Shown here: positions 20,952 to 31,761 of the stretch, piece after piece
Layout of the letters: each line of letters begins with the position of its first letter
Position numbering within the stretch: the stretch's first letter is position 1
Source of the DNA: an uncultured Pelagibacteraceae bacterium
GTDB taxonomy: Bacteria; Pseudomonadota; Alphaproteobacteria; Pelagibacterales; Pelagibacteraceae
Length of the DNA stretch: 64,000 bases
Assembly (NCBI GenBank): GCA_902631265.1
Contig: CACOXX010000002.1
Location: 18,963-82,962 of the forward strand
Direction of reading: 5' to 3'
Program-made: the position numbers and the translations under genes
Notes under the pieces: model-generated
Database searches by the model: none
Told to the model about the DNA's origin: nothing
What the model saw: only the letters and a program-made list of their open reading frames with translations

Positions 20952-21812
20952 CTATTTGATGCCATGATTTCTATTGTAGTTAGATAATGTTGAAGGATTA
21001 ATTCCTCTAAGATATTTTTGATTAACATCCCATATAGAAACCTTTAATGGATAGCACTTTGCAAGATCAGACGAATGTTCTGATCCACAGTCTCCACCAG
21101 GGCAAGCAGATAAAGCCCCTAATAAATCTGTTTCAGCAAAAAATTCCAAATAATCACCAGGTCTTACAGGACTTGACTTCATAAAATATTGCTTAGTGTC
21201 GTTAGTAAAGCCAGTAAGCATAAATACATTTAATACATCATGTACAATTTTTTCTGCGTCATCTAATTTGATATTTTTCTCTTTAACCAAGGCTCTAGTT
21301 AAGTTTGAATGACAACAATAATGATAATCGTTGTTTGATGTTAGTTTATACGTGTAAGGATCACATCTTGTACCAATAACATCATGGACTGATCCCCCGT
21401 CTTTGTCGTAACCATACCAATCTAATGTATCCCAAGTAATTGTAGCTAATGATCTTAAATACGGGAAACTGCTAAACATTTTGTCTCCAACTGAAATATG
21501 TGTTCCATAGAGAGCTCTAGTTTTTCCAGAATAAAACCTTTCATTTAAATTATCAGCCTGAAATAAATTTAAATCTCCAACTTGGGGTCCTTCAACACTT
21601 TCTATTCTAAAAAAATTACCTGATTTAACATTAAAAGTTTTTGCATCTCTTGGAGGGACAATGACTTCATCAACTTGTTTGATGTGTTTTCTAGCTTCAT
21701 GTAATATTTCAAGATTATTATTTATTGTATCATTTGGGTAACAAACAACAGGATCTGCTCCTACCCTGCTTTCAATATCAGTAGGTTTCTTAGAGAACTT
21801 CTTGATTTTCAT
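20952..21812 (-). CDS. DUF1989 (urea-carboxylase/guanidine-associated) family protein
   Basis: VPPRDAKTFNVKSGNFFRIESVEGPQVGDLNLF..., DVIGTRCDPYTY, HCCHSNL-like, SACPGGDCGSEHS. Confidence 0.75.
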   Translation of the reverse strand: MKIKKFSKKPTDIESRVGADPVVCYPNDTINNNLEILHEARKHIKQVDEVIVPPRDAKTFNVKSGNFFRIESVEGPQVGDLNLFQADNLNERFYSGKTRALYGTHISVGDKMFSSFPYLRSLATITWDTLDWYGYDKDGGSVHDVIGTRCDPYTYKLTSNNDYHYCCHSNLTRALVKEKNIKLDDAEKIVHDVLNVFMLTGFTNDTKQYFMKSSPVRPGDYLEFFAETDLLGALSACPGGDCGSEHSSDLAKCYPLKVSIWDVNQKYLRGINPSTLSNYNRNHGIK

Positions 21813-23426
21813 TTATTTACTTGCAGGAGCTTTATCCTTAAATAATTTGAAATCTAAACTATCGATAAGGGCTTTAAATGATGCATCAATTATGTTTGGT
21901 GAAACACCAATGGTAAACCAATTTTTTCCTTGGGAGTCTGTACTTTCAATCGATACTCTTGTGGTCGCTTCAGTTCCTGTATTTAAAATTCTAACCTTGT
22001 AGTCAACTAGTTTTAAATCTTTCAAATATTCAGAATATTTTTCTAACTTAGTAACATTTTTTCTTATAGCGTTATCTAGGGCATGAACAGGTCCGTTACC
22101 TTCACCCTCACAGACTATTTGTTCACCATCCACTTCTAATTTTGCTTTTGCTCTAGAAATAATTTTATCTTGATCATTTTTTGAAACTGAAACGTCGTAT
22201 TCTTTAATTGATATATATCTTGGAATTTCCCCCATTACTCTTCTAGCTAGCAATTCAAAAGAAGCATCAGCTCCATCATAACTGTAACCAATAAATTCTC
22301 TGTCTTTTACCTCTTCCAGAAGTTTTTTTACTTTTGGATCGTTTTCCTCGATTTCTATTCCAATTGTTTTGAGTCTAGATAAAATATTTGATTTACCTGA
22401 CTGATCAGAAACAACTATATTTCTGTTGTTGCCAACGTCTTCTGGATTTATATGCTCATAAGTTTTAGGATCTTTTTGAACTGCGGATACATGTAAACCA
22501 CCTTTGTGTGAAAATGCTGCAGCACCTACATATGGTAAGTGTTTATTTGGTTTTCTATTTAGTATCTCATCAAGTAATCTTGAACATTGTGTAATATGTT
22601 TAATATTTTTTTCTTTAATACTTATCTCGAATTTATCTGATAATTCTTTTTTAAGATGAAAAGTTGGGATAATTGACATTAAGTTAGCGTTACCACATCT
22701 TTCACCTAAGCCATTTATTGTTCCTTGTATTTGTCTTGCTCCTGATAAAACGGCTGCAATTGAATTTGCAACAGCATTACCAGTATCATTATGTGCGTGA
22801 ATACCTAAGTTTTCACCAGGAATATGTTCTGAAACTTCTTTAACTATTTTTGTAACTTCATGAGGAAGTGTTCCGCCATTAGTATCACAAAGAACTATCC
22901 ATTTAGCACCGTTATCGTATGCAGCTTTAATGCAAGCTAAAGCATATTTTGGATTTGCTTTGTAGCCATCAAAGAAGTGTTCTGCATCAAACATGAACTC
23001 TTTGTTATTTTTTACAAAATGTTTAGTCGTCTCTATAATGTTTTCTAAATTTTCCTCATTAGTTATTCCTAATGCAACATCAACATGAAAATCCCAAGAC
23101 TTTCCTACTAAACAAACAGATTTAGTATTTGAATTTAAAATCGCTGACAAACCTGGATCATTTTCTGCACTTCGTCCAGCTTTCTTTGTCATTCCAAAAG
23201 CAGTAAATGTAGAATTTTTTAAATCCAAACCTTTTTGAAAAAATTCTGTATCAGATGGATTAGCACCTGGCCAACCTCCTTCTATATAATCTACACCAAG
23301 ATCATCTAAAGCATGCGCAATTTTTGTTTTTTCATCAATTGAAAAATGCACACCTTGTGTTTGAGCTCCATCTCTCAACGTTGTATCAAATATGTATAAT
23401 CGTTCTTTACTCATTTTATTTTCCAA
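21813..23426 (-). CDS. cimA: (R)-citramalate synthase
   Basis: FDTTLRDGAQTQGVHFSIDEKTKIA, GIHAHNDTGNAVANSIAAV, citramalate-type C-terminal regulatory domain. Confidence 0.92.
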   Translation of the reverse strand: MENKMSKERLYIFDTTLRDGAQTQGVHFSIDEKTKIAHALDDLGVDYIEGGWPGANPSDTEFFQKGLDLKNSTFTAFGMTKKAGRSAENDPGLSAILNSNTKSVCLVGKSWDFHVDVALGITNEENLENIIETTKHFVKNNKEFMFDAEHFFDGYKANPKYALACIKAAYDNGAKWIVLCDTNGGTLPHEVTKIVKEVSEHIPGENLGIHAHNDTGNAVANSIAAVLSGARQIQGTINGLGERCGNANLMSIIPTFHLKKELSDKFEISIKEKNIKHITQCSRLLDEILNRKPNKHLPYVGAAAFSHKGGLHVSAVQKDPKTYEHINPEDVGNNRNIVVSDQSGKSNILSRLKTIGIEIEENDPKVKKLLEEVKDREFIGYSYDGADASFELLARRVMGEIPRYISIKEYDVSVSKNDQDKIISRAKAKLEVDGEQIVCEGEGNGPVHALDNAIRKNVTKLEKYSEYLKDLKLVDYKVRILNTGTEATTRVSIESTDSQGKNWFTIGVSPNIIDASFKALIDSLDFKLFKDKAPASK

Positions 23427-24769
23427 GTTGTTTTATCATCTTTATCTTCAATTAAAATACCTTTATCTAAAAGTTCATTTCTGATTTCATCAGCTAATTG
23501 GTAATTTTTATTATCTCTAGCTGTGTTCCTGTCTTTTATCTTTTGTAAAATCTCTTCCTCTGAAATTTCAAGAATATTCTTTTTAAATTCTTGCCATTTT
23601 GATATTGGTTCAGTTAACAAACCAATAAAGTTACATGCAGTGGTAAAAATTTCTTTGTCTTTGTCAGATCCTTTAGCAGCTTTATCATATAATTTATGAA
23701 TATTACTTATGAAGCCAGGTGTATTTAAATCATCATAAAGAGGAGCTAAATCATCATCTGGTATTAATACTTTACCTTTTGGTTTTTTTTGGCATTCGTA
23801 CCATTTATCTAAAGTTTTTTTTGATTGTGTTAATAAATCTTCACTCCAATCCATTGCTTGTTTGTAGTGAGTTGAAATTAAAGCTAGTCTTAAAACTTGA
23901 CCGTTATATTTCTGATAGAAATCTTTTATCTTAAAAATGTTTCCTTGTGACTTTGCCATTTTTTCATTTGCTATCGTAATGAATCCATTATGTATCCAAT
24001 AATTTGAAAAAGATTTATTATTAGCACAACTTGACTGAGCAATTTCATTTTCATGATGAGGAAATATCAAATCTCTTCCTCCGCCATGAATATCAAAAGT
24101 ATCACCGAGATATTTTTTTGACATTGCAGAACACTCTAAATGCCATCCAGGTCTCCCTTTGCCCCAAGGTGAGTCCCAACTTGGCTCATCTTTATTAGAT
24201 GGCTTCCACAATACAAAATCTTCTGGATTTTTTTTATTTTCTGAAATCTCAACTCTAGCTCCTGCTTTTAATTCATCTATATTCTTATTTGATAATTTTC
24301 CGTAATCTTTAAAACTAGAAACATCGAAATAAACATGAGAATTTTTTTCATAAGCATTTTTATTTTTAAGAAGAACATTGATCATTTCAACCATTAAAGA
24401 AATATTCTCTGTTGCCTTGGGCTCAAAAGATGGTTTTTCACAATTTAGATAATCACAATCATTGTGAAAACTATTGGTAATTTTTTTAGTTAAAACATCT
24501 ATTGATATTTTTTTTTGTTTTGCGCTTTCAATAATTTTATCGTCTATATCAGTTATGTTTCGAACATAAGTAACTGATTTATTTCCATACTTACATTTTA
24601 AAACCTTGAACAGAATATCAAATACTACTAATGGTCTTGCATTACCTATATGGGGATCATCATAAACTGTTGGTCCACATACATACATTTTCACTTTATT
24701 TGGATCTATCGGTTTAAATATTTCTTTTTTACCACCAAGACTGTTAGTTAAATATATATCTTTGTTCAT
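23411..24769 (-). CDS. cysS: cysteinyl-tRNA synthetase
   Basis: CGPTVYDDPHIGNAR, GRPGWHLECSAMS, HHENEIAQS, KMAKSQGN. Confidence 0.96.
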   Translation of the reverse strand: MNKDIYLTNSLGGKKEIFKPIDPNKVKMYVCGPTVYDDPHIGNARPLVVFDILFKVLKCKYGNKSVTYVRNITDIDDKIIESAKQKKISIDVLTKKITNSFHNDCDYLNCEKPSFEPKATENISLMVEMINVLLKNKNAYEKNSHVYFDVSSFKDYGKLSNKNIDELKAGARVEISENKKNPEDFVLWKPSNKDEPSWDSPWGKGRPGWHLECSAMSKKYLGDTFDIHGGGRDLIFPHHENEIAQSSCANNKSFSNYWIHNGFITIANEKMAKSQGNIFKIKDFYQKYNGQVLRLALISTHYKQAMDWSEDLLTQSKKTLDKWYECQKKPKGKVLIPDDDLAPLYDDLNTPGFISNIHKLYDKAAKGSDKDKEIFTTACNFIGLLTEPISKWQEFKKNILEISEEEILQKIKDRNTARDNKNYQLADEIRNELLDKGILIEDKDDKTTWKIK

Positions 24770-24814
24770 TATATTAGGAATATACCTTTAATTTAGATTT
24801 GTGAATCTATTTGA

Positions 24815-25552
24815 TTAATTGGGAATCTTGCATATTGGAATTGGCTCCATTTTATGCAAATTTGCTTTTCTGATTTGAATATATTTATCTCGATTTTTTG
24901 AATTCTCGTTATCCATGGCCTCTTCTATTTCTTTGTATGATAATCCTAATTGTCCTTCATCAGTTCTACCATCATCCCAAAGACCATCTGTTGGAGCTGC
25001 ATTAATAATATCATTAAGTATCTTTAGTTCTCTTCCAAGCTCCCATACCTCAGTTTTATTACAATCAGCTATTGGAGATATATCAACGCCACCATCACCA
25101 TATTTTGTATAAAAACCAACTCCAAAGTCTTCAACTTTATTTCCAGTTCCAACAACTATTCCGTTGTTAGCTGCTGCAACTTGATAAAGTGTTGACATTC
25201 TTAATCTTGCTCTTGAATTAGCCATCCCATGTTCGCTACTAAAATCTTTTAGTGTACTTTCAAATGTTTTAAATAAACTGTCTAGTTCAACTGTATGCCC
25301 TTCAACATTTTTAAAATTTTTCTTTAACCATTCTTGATGCCTTAAGCTTAAATCGTGTTGTGAACCATTTTGTTTAATTGGCATCGATAATACGATTGTT
25401 CTTAATCCAGTCATGGCACTGAGTGTGCTTGAAACTGATGAATCGATACCTCCTGATATACCAATAACTAATGACTTAGCTTTTTTTGGCATTGAATTCA
25501 CATAATTTAAAATCCAATCTTTAATAAATAATACTTTCTTAGAAGGTTCCAT
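24815..25552 (-). CDS. nadE: NAD synthetase (ammonia-dependent type, no glutaminase domain)
   Basis: GISGGIDSSVSSTLSA, VGTGNKVEDFGVGFYTKYGDGGVDISPI. Confidence 0.93.
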   Translation of the reverse strand: MEPSKKVLFIKDWILNYVNSMPKKAKSLVIGISGGIDSSVSSTLSAMTGLRTIVLSMPIKQNGSQHDLSLRHQEWLKKNFKNVEGHTVELDSLFKTFESTLKDFSSEHGMANSRARLRMSTLYQVAAANNGIVVGTGNKVEDFGVGFYTKYGDGGVDISPIADCNKTEVWELGRELKILNDIINAAPTDGLWDDGRTDEGQLGLSYKEIEEAMDNENSKNRDKYIQIRKANLHKMEPIPICKIPN

Positions 25553-25589
25553 GATTCAAATATAAGACAAAATTAAAATTTTTAAATGT

Positions 25590-26969
25590 CTAAGATGCCG
25601 CTTTAATTGCATTTCTTGCATAGTTGGAATTCTTTTTAATCTCATCTGAGATTAAGAAAGCCAATTCTAAAGCTTGATCTGCGTTCAATCTAGGGTCACA
25701 ATGAGTGTGATATCTGCTTGATAAATCTTGTTCAGATATATTTTTTGCCCCGCCTGTACATTCTGTCACATTCTGTCCAGTCATTTCTATATGCAATCCA
25801 CCAGCATAAGAGCTTTCGCTTTGATGAACTGCAAAAACATTTTTAACTTCATTTAATACTTTATTAAATGGTCTAGTTTTAAAACCTGTTGTAGATTTAA
25901 TTGTATTTCCATGCATTGGATCACATGACCAAATTACATTTAAACCTTCCTTTTTAATTCTTCTTATCAACTTAGGTAAGAATTTTTCAACTTGATCGTG
26001 ACCAAACCTAGATATTAAAGTAATTTTTCCTTTTTCATTTTTTGGATTAATTACTTCGCAAATTTTTGCGATCTCTTCTGGTTTAGATGTCGGTCCACAT
26101 TTTATACCAATTGGGTTTTCAATACCTTTACAAAATTCAACGTGTCCACCATCAAGTTGTCTTGTTCTGTCACCAATCCAAACAAAGTGTGCTGACGTTG
26201 CATGGTACTCTCCTGTAGTTGAGTCAACCCTTGCCATACTTTCTTCAAATGGCAAGTGTAAAGCTTCATGAGATGTCCAGAAATTTACTGTTTTTAATCT
26301 TCTATTGAAATCTGAATTTATTCCACAAGCATCCATAAATGCCAAAGCATCAGCAATTTTATCTTCAAGTTCTTTAAATTTTTTAGCTTGAGGACTTTTT
26401 TTAATATAACCTAAATTCCATAAGTGTACATTTTTTAAATCAGCAAAACCCCCATTAGAAAACGCTCTTAAAAGATTCAACGTTGAAGCAGACTGAGAGT
26501 ATGCCTTAAATAATCTTTTTGGATCATGTCTTCTAGATTTTTCAGTAAAATCAATTCCATTTACGTTATCACCTAAGTAACTTGGTAATTCTTTGTCACC
26601 TTGTTTTTCAGTTGGTGCACTTCTAGGTTTTGCAAACTGTCCGGCTATCCTTCCAAGTTTTATAATTGGAAGCGAAGCTGAGTATGTAAGAACCAATGAC
26701 ATCTGAAGAATAACTTTAAATGTGTCTCTTATATTGTCCGGATTAAACTCGGCAAAACTTTCTGCGCAGTCTCCTCCTTGTAAAAGAAAAGCTTTTCCAT
26801 CAACAACTTGTGAAAGTTGATCTTTAAGATGTCTTGTCTCACCAGCGAAAACTAGTGGAGGAAAAGATTTAATTTTACTCAATACCTGGTTAAGTTCCTT
26901 TTCACTTTCATAAGAAGGAACATGTTTGACAGGATATTTTCTCCAACTGTTTGGTTTCCAATTTTTCAT
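25590..26969 (-). CDS. class II (plant-type) DAHP synthase
   Basis: FLLQGGDCAESFAEF, GRIAGQFAKPRS, HTHCDPRLNADQALEL. Confidence 0.95.
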   Translation of the reverse strand: MKNWKPNSWRKYPVKHVPSYESEKELNQVLSKIKSFPPLVFAGETRHLKDQLSQVVDGKAFLLQGGDCAESFAEFNPDNIRDTFKVILQMSLVLTYSASLPIIKLGRIAGQFAKPRSAPTEKQGDKELPSYLGDNVNGIDFTEKSRRHDPKRLFKAYSQSASTLNLLRAFSNGGFADLKNVHLWNLGYIKKSPQAKKFKELEDKIADALAFMDACGINSDFNRRLKTVNFWTSHEALHLPFEESMARVDSTTGEYHATSAHFVWIGDRTRQLDGGHVEFCKGIENPIGIKCGPTSKPEEIAKICEVINPKNEKGKITLISRFGHDQVEKFLPKLIRRIKKEGLNVIWSCDPMHGNTIKSTTGFKTRPFNKVLNEVKNVFAVHQSESSYAGGLHIEMTGQNVTECTGGAKNISEQDLSSRYHTHCDPRLNADQALELAFLISDEIKKNSNYARNAIKAAS

Positions 26970-27028
26970 AATTCAACCTTAAGATGAATATATAACTAAA
27001 TTATGACAAAAGAGAATAGTTATTTTTA

Positions 27029-28849
27029 TTATTCTACTGTTACTGATTTAGCTAAATTTCTTGGTTTATCAATGTCATAACCTTTTTTTAGCGCAGAATA
27101 GTATGCAAGCTTTTGTAAAGGAATTGTTACTAAAAATGGGAAAAGGTCATCTTCAGTATTTTCAACTTCAATAGTTTCCCAAATATTTTCAGAATAAACT
27201 TCATCTTTACTTTTATTTGTAACAAGCAAAACTTTTGCTCCTCTAGCTATAACTTCCTGCATGTTTGAAATAGTTTTTTTATAATGTTGATCTCTTGGAG
27301 CAATCACTACTACTGGCATTCCATCTTCTATAAGAGCTAGTGGTCCATGTTTCATTTCACCTGCAGGATAACCCTCTGCATGTACATAAGCTAATTCTTT
27401 CAATTTTAAAGCTCCTTCTAATGCTATTGGAAATGAATATCCTCTACCTAAAAACATTGAACCTTTTGCATCAACAAATGAACTGCATATTGATTGTATC
27501 TTGTTTTCAGTTTCTAAAGAATGTTTAACTAATTTTGCGAGATTAAATAAATTTTTAATCTTCTTTAAATAATCTTTTTTACTTATATCTTTCCTTTTTT
27601 GGGCTAATTTTAAGCAAAGTATATATAAAACAAGCATTTGTCCTAAGAAAGCTTTAGTTGATGCAACGCCGATTTCTGGACCACAATGAATAGGTAAAAC
27701 GAATTTGGAGTCTCTAGCTATTGAGCTTTCAATAACATTTACAACTGAGCATGTTTTCATTTTATTTTTGTTACAAAGATCTAAAGCTGCATAAGTATCA
27801 GCAGTTTCACCTGACTGAGAAACAAAAATATAAAGACAATCTTTCTTAAATTTATTTTTTCTGTAACGAAACTCTGAAGCGATATCGATATTAACATCGA
27901 ATGATGTTAGTTGTTCAAACCAATATTTTGCAATAAGACAAGAATGATAAGCTGTGCCACATCCGATTAATGTAATAGAATTAATTTCTTTTTCTTTAAA
28001 TGGAAAATTAAAAATATTTATGTCATTATTAATTTTGTCAATGTATTCATTGACACAATTTTTAATGGTATTTGGCTGTTCATCAATTTCTTTAGCCATG
28101 AAATGCTTGTAGTCACCTTTTTCATAAATTTGTTCGTTTGATGATAAATGTAATATTTTTTTATTTATCTTTTTTCCGCTTTGATTAAAAAACTCAACAT
28201 TATCTTTTTTAATAATACAAAACTCCCCATCGTTAAGATATGAAATCTTATTTGTCATAGATTTTAGAGCATAAGAGTCTGATCCTAAATAATTTTCTCC
28301 AGGACCATAGCCAACAGCTAAGGGTGAACCTCTTCTTGCACCAATTATTAAATTCGGATTATCTTTAAAAATTATACCTAAAGCAAAACTTCCATGAAGT
28401 TTTTTTAAAACTTTAATAATTGCATCTTTAAGATTATCTTTTTTTAAATATTCAGTAATAAGATGAACAATAACTTCAGTATCTGTTTGGGACTTAAACT
28501 TATGTCCTTTATTAACTAAAAACTTTTTTAACAATGTAGAGTTTTCAATTATTCCATTATGAACTACAGATACATTTTCTGATGAATGTGGATGAGCGTT
28601 AATTGTGTTTGGAATACCATGAGTTGCCCATCTTACATGTCCAATTCCAACATTTCCTGTTAACTTTGATTTGGAAACAGCTTCCTCCAAACTTTCAACC
28701 CTACCCTCACATTTAACTTCTTTAATAAAGCCAGAGTCAATCGTAGCAATTCCTGCTGAGTCATATCCTCTATATTCTAATTTTTTTAGCGAATTTATAA
28801 TTGGTGATGAAACCAATTTGTTGCTTGTTATTCCAATAATTCCACACAT
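27029..28849 (-). CDS. glmS: glutamine--fructose-6-phosphate aminotransferase
   Basis: MCGIIGI N-terminal nucleophile, EYRGYDSAGIA, SIS domains (SQSGETADTYAAL), C-terminal DKPRNLAKSVTVE. Confidence 0.97.
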   Translation of the reverse strand: MCGIIGITSNKLVSSPIINSLKKLEYRGYDSAGIATIDSGFIKEVKCEGRVESLEEAVSKSKLTGNVGIGHVRWATHGIPNTINAHPHSSENVSVVHNGIIENSTLLKKFLVNKGHKFKSQTDTEVIVHLITEYLKKDNLKDAIIKVLKKLHGSFALGIIFKDNPNLIIGARRGSPLAVGYGPGENYLGSDSYALKSMTNKISYLNDGEFCIIKKDNVEFFNQSGKKINKKILHLSSNEQIYEKGDYKHFMAKEIDEQPNTIKNCVNEYIDKINNDINIFNFPFKEKEINSITLIGCGTAYHSCLIAKYWFEQLTSFDVNIDIASEFRYRKNKFKKDCLYIFVSQSGETADTYAALDLCNKNKMKTCSVVNVIESSIARDSKFVLPIHCGPEIGVASTKAFLGQMLVLYILCLKLAQKRKDISKKDYLKKIKNLFNLAKLVKHSLETENKIQSICSSFVDAKGSMFLGRGYSFPIALEGALKLKELAYVHAEGYPAGEMKHGPLALIEDGMPVVVIAPRDQHYKKTISNMQEVIARGAKVLLVTNKSKDEVYSENIWETIEVENTEDDLFPFLVTIPLQKLAYYSALKKGYDIDKPRNLAKSVTVE

Positions 28850-28852
28850 ATT

Positions 28853-29464
28853 TTATTTTTTTCTTTTATAGTTTTTTACTTCAGTTTGCTTTGCCCTTGT
28901 AAGTGCTAAAGAACCACTTTTAACATTTTGAGTTATTACAGAACTAGCACCAACAATCGCTTTTTTTCCAATTTTAACTGGGGCAACTAATGAGGTGTTT
29001 GATCCTATAAAGGCACCATCTTCAATTATTGTTTTACTTTTTTTAACTCCATCGTAATTGCAAGTAATTGTACCTGCACCTATATTAGATTTTTTTCCTA
29101 TTGTTGCATCACCAATATAAGCAAGGTGATTTGCTTTTGAATTCTTTTTTAATCGAGATTTTTTAATTTCAACAAAGTTACCGACTTTTGAACCTTCTTC
29201 CAAAATAGTTCCAGGTCTTAAACGTGCGTATGGACCAATTGAAACATTATTATCAACACTTACACCTTCAAGGTGAGAAAAAGCTAATATCTTAACATTG
29301 TTTTTGATTTTTACCTTCGATCCAAAAACAACGAATGGTTCGATTGTTACGTTTTTTCCAATTTTAGTATCATTTGAAAAAAAAACAGTCTCAGGTGCAG
29401 TCATTTTCACACCCTGATTTAAAAATTTTTTTCTAAATTTATTTTGAATATCAGTTTGTTTCAT
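28853..29464 (-). CDS. GlmU-like glucosamine-1-P N-acetyltransferase (left-handed beta-helix domain only)
   Basis: [60 protein letters not shown] matches the GlmU C-terminal domain; no N-terminal uridylyltransferase domain. Confidence 0.88.
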   Translation of the reverse strand: MKQTDIQNKFRKKFLNQGVKMTAPETVFFSNDTKIGKNVTIEPFVVFGSKVKIKNNVKILAFSHLEGVSVDNNVSIGPYARLRPGTILEEGSKVGNFVEIKKSRLKKNSKANHLAYIGDATIGKKSNIGAGTITCNYDGVKKSKTIIEDGAFIGSNTSLVAPVKIGKKAIVGASSVITQNVKSGSLALTRAKQTEVKNYKRKK

Positions 29465-29534
29465 TGATTTTTTCTTATAGATAAGTATTTATGATAAAGA
29501 ATTCACAAAATATTTCTTAATAATACTTTTTAAA

Positions 29535-30224
29535 ATGAGTCAAAAATTCACAGTTTTAGTAGATTTAGATGGAACCATAGTAGATACAGCTCCAGATCTA
29601 ATGAATGCACACAATTATGTAATGAAAAAGTTTGGTTACAAAACAAAGACAACAGAAGAAATTAGAAACCTTGTTGGTAAAGGTGCTGGCGCTTTGATTG
29701 GAAGATCTATTTGGGGAACAGCCAAAAAAGAGTTTGGAAAAATATCAGATAAAAAAATTAAAGATGAAATGGTAAAAGATTTTATAGATTATTATGGAAA
29801 GAATATTGTCAACGAAAGTAAAATTATTGATGGTGTTTTAGAATTTTTAAGGTGGTCTAAACAAAACAGTATTTCTTTAGCAGTTTGCACTAATAAACAA
29901 GAGCATTTGGCAATTGATTTGTTAAAAAAAATAAAAATTTTTGATTATTTTGAATATGTTGCTGGTAGTAATACTTTTGATTATTGCAAACCTGATCCTA
30001 GACATTTAACTTCTGTGATTGAAATTCTTCAAGGGGATGTAAAAAAATCTTTAATGATTGGTGATAGTGAAACAGATTCTGCTGCAGCTAACTCTGCAAA
30101 CTTACCATTTATATTGCTCGAGGACGGATATACTGATAAAAAAGTAAATGAAATACCTCATGATCACTTGGTAACAAACTTTCAGGGTATTGAGAAAATA
30201 GTTTCAAAATATTTGAATACTTAA
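29535..30224 (+). CDS. gph: phosphoglycolate phosphatase-like HAD hydrolase
   Basis: LVDLDGTIVDTAPDL, GVLEFLRW, KPDPRHL, MIGDSETDSAAA. Confidence 0.85.
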   Translation: MSQKFTVLVDLDGTIVDTAPDLMNAHNYVMKKFGYKTKTTEEIRNLVGKGAGALIGRSIWGTAKKEFGKISDKKIKDEMVKDFIDYYGKNIVNESKIIDGVLEFLRWSKQNSISLAVCTNKQEHLAIDLLKKIKIFDYFEYVAGSNTFDYCKPDPRHLTSVIEILQGDVKKSLMIGDSETDSAAANSANLPFILLEDGYTDKKVNEIPHDHLVTNFQGIEKIVSKYLNT

Positions 30225-30258
30225 AATAAATGAAGTACTAAACTCAAAAAGGAATAAA

Positions 30259-31761
30259 TTGAAAATACATAAAGTAAAAGTTTTCGCATCAAAAGATAAA
30301 CTAAGTAAAAGAAATCAACTTGCATGGAAAATTGCAGAAATTGCAAGTGACAATGCTAAACTAAATAAAGACTCAGTTGATATGGTGATAAACAGGATGA
30401 TTGATAATGCATCTGTTGCTATCGCTTCATTAAACAGAAAAGCTGTAATTACCTCAAGAGAAATGGCAATGAAACATCCAAGATCTAATGGTGCTACTTT
30501 ATTTGGAATTAACTCAAAAAAGAAATTTGACTGTGAGTGGGCTGCTTGGTCCAATGGAACTGCTGTAAGAGAATTAGATTTTCATGATACTTTTTTAGCA
30601 GCAGACTATAGTCATCCAGGAGATAACATTCCTGCATTAATGGCTGTTGCGCAACAAAAGAAAGTCTCTGGTTTAAATCTTATTAAAGGGATTATTACTG
30701 CATATGAGGTACAAGTAAATCTTGTAAAAGGTATCTGTCTTCATAAACATAAAGTAGATCATATCGCTCACTTAGGTCCAAGTGTTGCTGCAGGTTTAGG
30801 AACAATGCTAAACCTTAAAACTGAAACAATATATCAAGCTGTTCAACAAGCATTGCATGTAACTGTCTCAACAAGACAATCTAGAAAAGGAGAAATTTCT
30901 AGTTGGAAAGCTTTTGCTCCTGCGCATGCTGGAAAACTCGGTATAGAAGCTGTCGATAGAGCAATGAGAGGTGAAGGAGCACCAAGCCCAATTTATGAAG
31001 GAGAAGACAGTGTTATTGCAAGAATATTGGATGGAAAAAAAGCATTATATAAAGTTCCTCTTCCAAAAAAAAATCAGGAAAAAAAAGCTATTCTTGAAAC
31101 TTACACAAAAGAATATTCAGCAGAATATCAAGCGCAAGCGCTTATAGACCTTGCAAAAAAATTAAATAGAAAAATAGACAACTTAAATGAAATTAAAAAA
31201 ATAGATATATATACAAGTCATCATACTCATTATGTAATTGGAACAGGAGCAAACGATCCACAAAAAATGGATCCTAATGCAAGTAGAGAAACTTTAGATC
31301 ACTCAATAATGTATATATTTGCTGTTGCTTTAGAAGATGCTGATTGGCACCACGTAAAATCATATAGCAAATCAAGATCAAGAAAGAAAAGTACTATAAA
31401 GATATGGAGATCTATTAAAACGCATGAGGATAAAAAATGGACGAAACGTTATCATGATCCAAACCCAAAAAATAAGGCTTTTGGGGCTAAAGTTATAGTC
31501 TCATTAAAAAATAATAAAAAAATTGTTGAAGAGCAAGGTGTAGCAGATGCTCATCCTTATGGTTTAAGGCCATTTAAAAGGGCTAATTATATTAAAAAGT
31601 TTTTAACCCTTACAAAAGATATTATACCCAAAAGAGAGTCAGATAGATTTCTTAGAGATATTCAAAACTTAAGAAAGTTAAAGTCAAATCAGTTACACAA
31701 ATTAAATATTGAAATTAATAGTAGAAATATTAAAAAAAATAAAAAAATCGGTATTTTTTAA
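30259..31761 (+). CDS. prpD: MmgE/PrpD family 2-methylcitrate dehydratase (TTG start)
   Basis: CEWAAWSNGTAVRELDFHDTFLAADYSHPGDNIPALMA; followed by prpB and prpC. Confidence 0.92.
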   Translation: MKIHKVKVFASKDKLSKRNQLAWKIAEIASDNAKLNKDSVDMVINRMIDNASVAIASLNRKAVITSREMAMKHPRSNGATLFGINSKKKFDCEWAAWSNGTAVRELDFHDTFLAADYSHPGDNIPALMAVAQQKKVSGLNLIKGIITAYEVQVNLVKGICLHKHKVDHIAHLGPSVAAGLGTMLNLKTETIYQAVQQALHVTVSTRQSRKGEISSWKAFAPAHAGKLGIEAVDRAMRGEGAPSPIYEGEDSVIARILDGKKALYKVPLPKKNQEKKAILETYTKEYSAEYQAQALIDLAKKLNRKIDNLNEIKKIDIYTSHHTHYVIGTGANDPQKMDPNASRETLDHSIMYIFAVALEDADWHHVKSYSKSRSRKKSTIKIWRSIKTHEDKKWTKRYHDPNPKNKAFGAKVIVSLKNNKKIVEEQGVADAHPYGLRPFKRANYIKKFLTLTKDIIPKRESDRFLRDIQNLRKLKSNQLHKLNIEINSRNIKKNKKIGIF

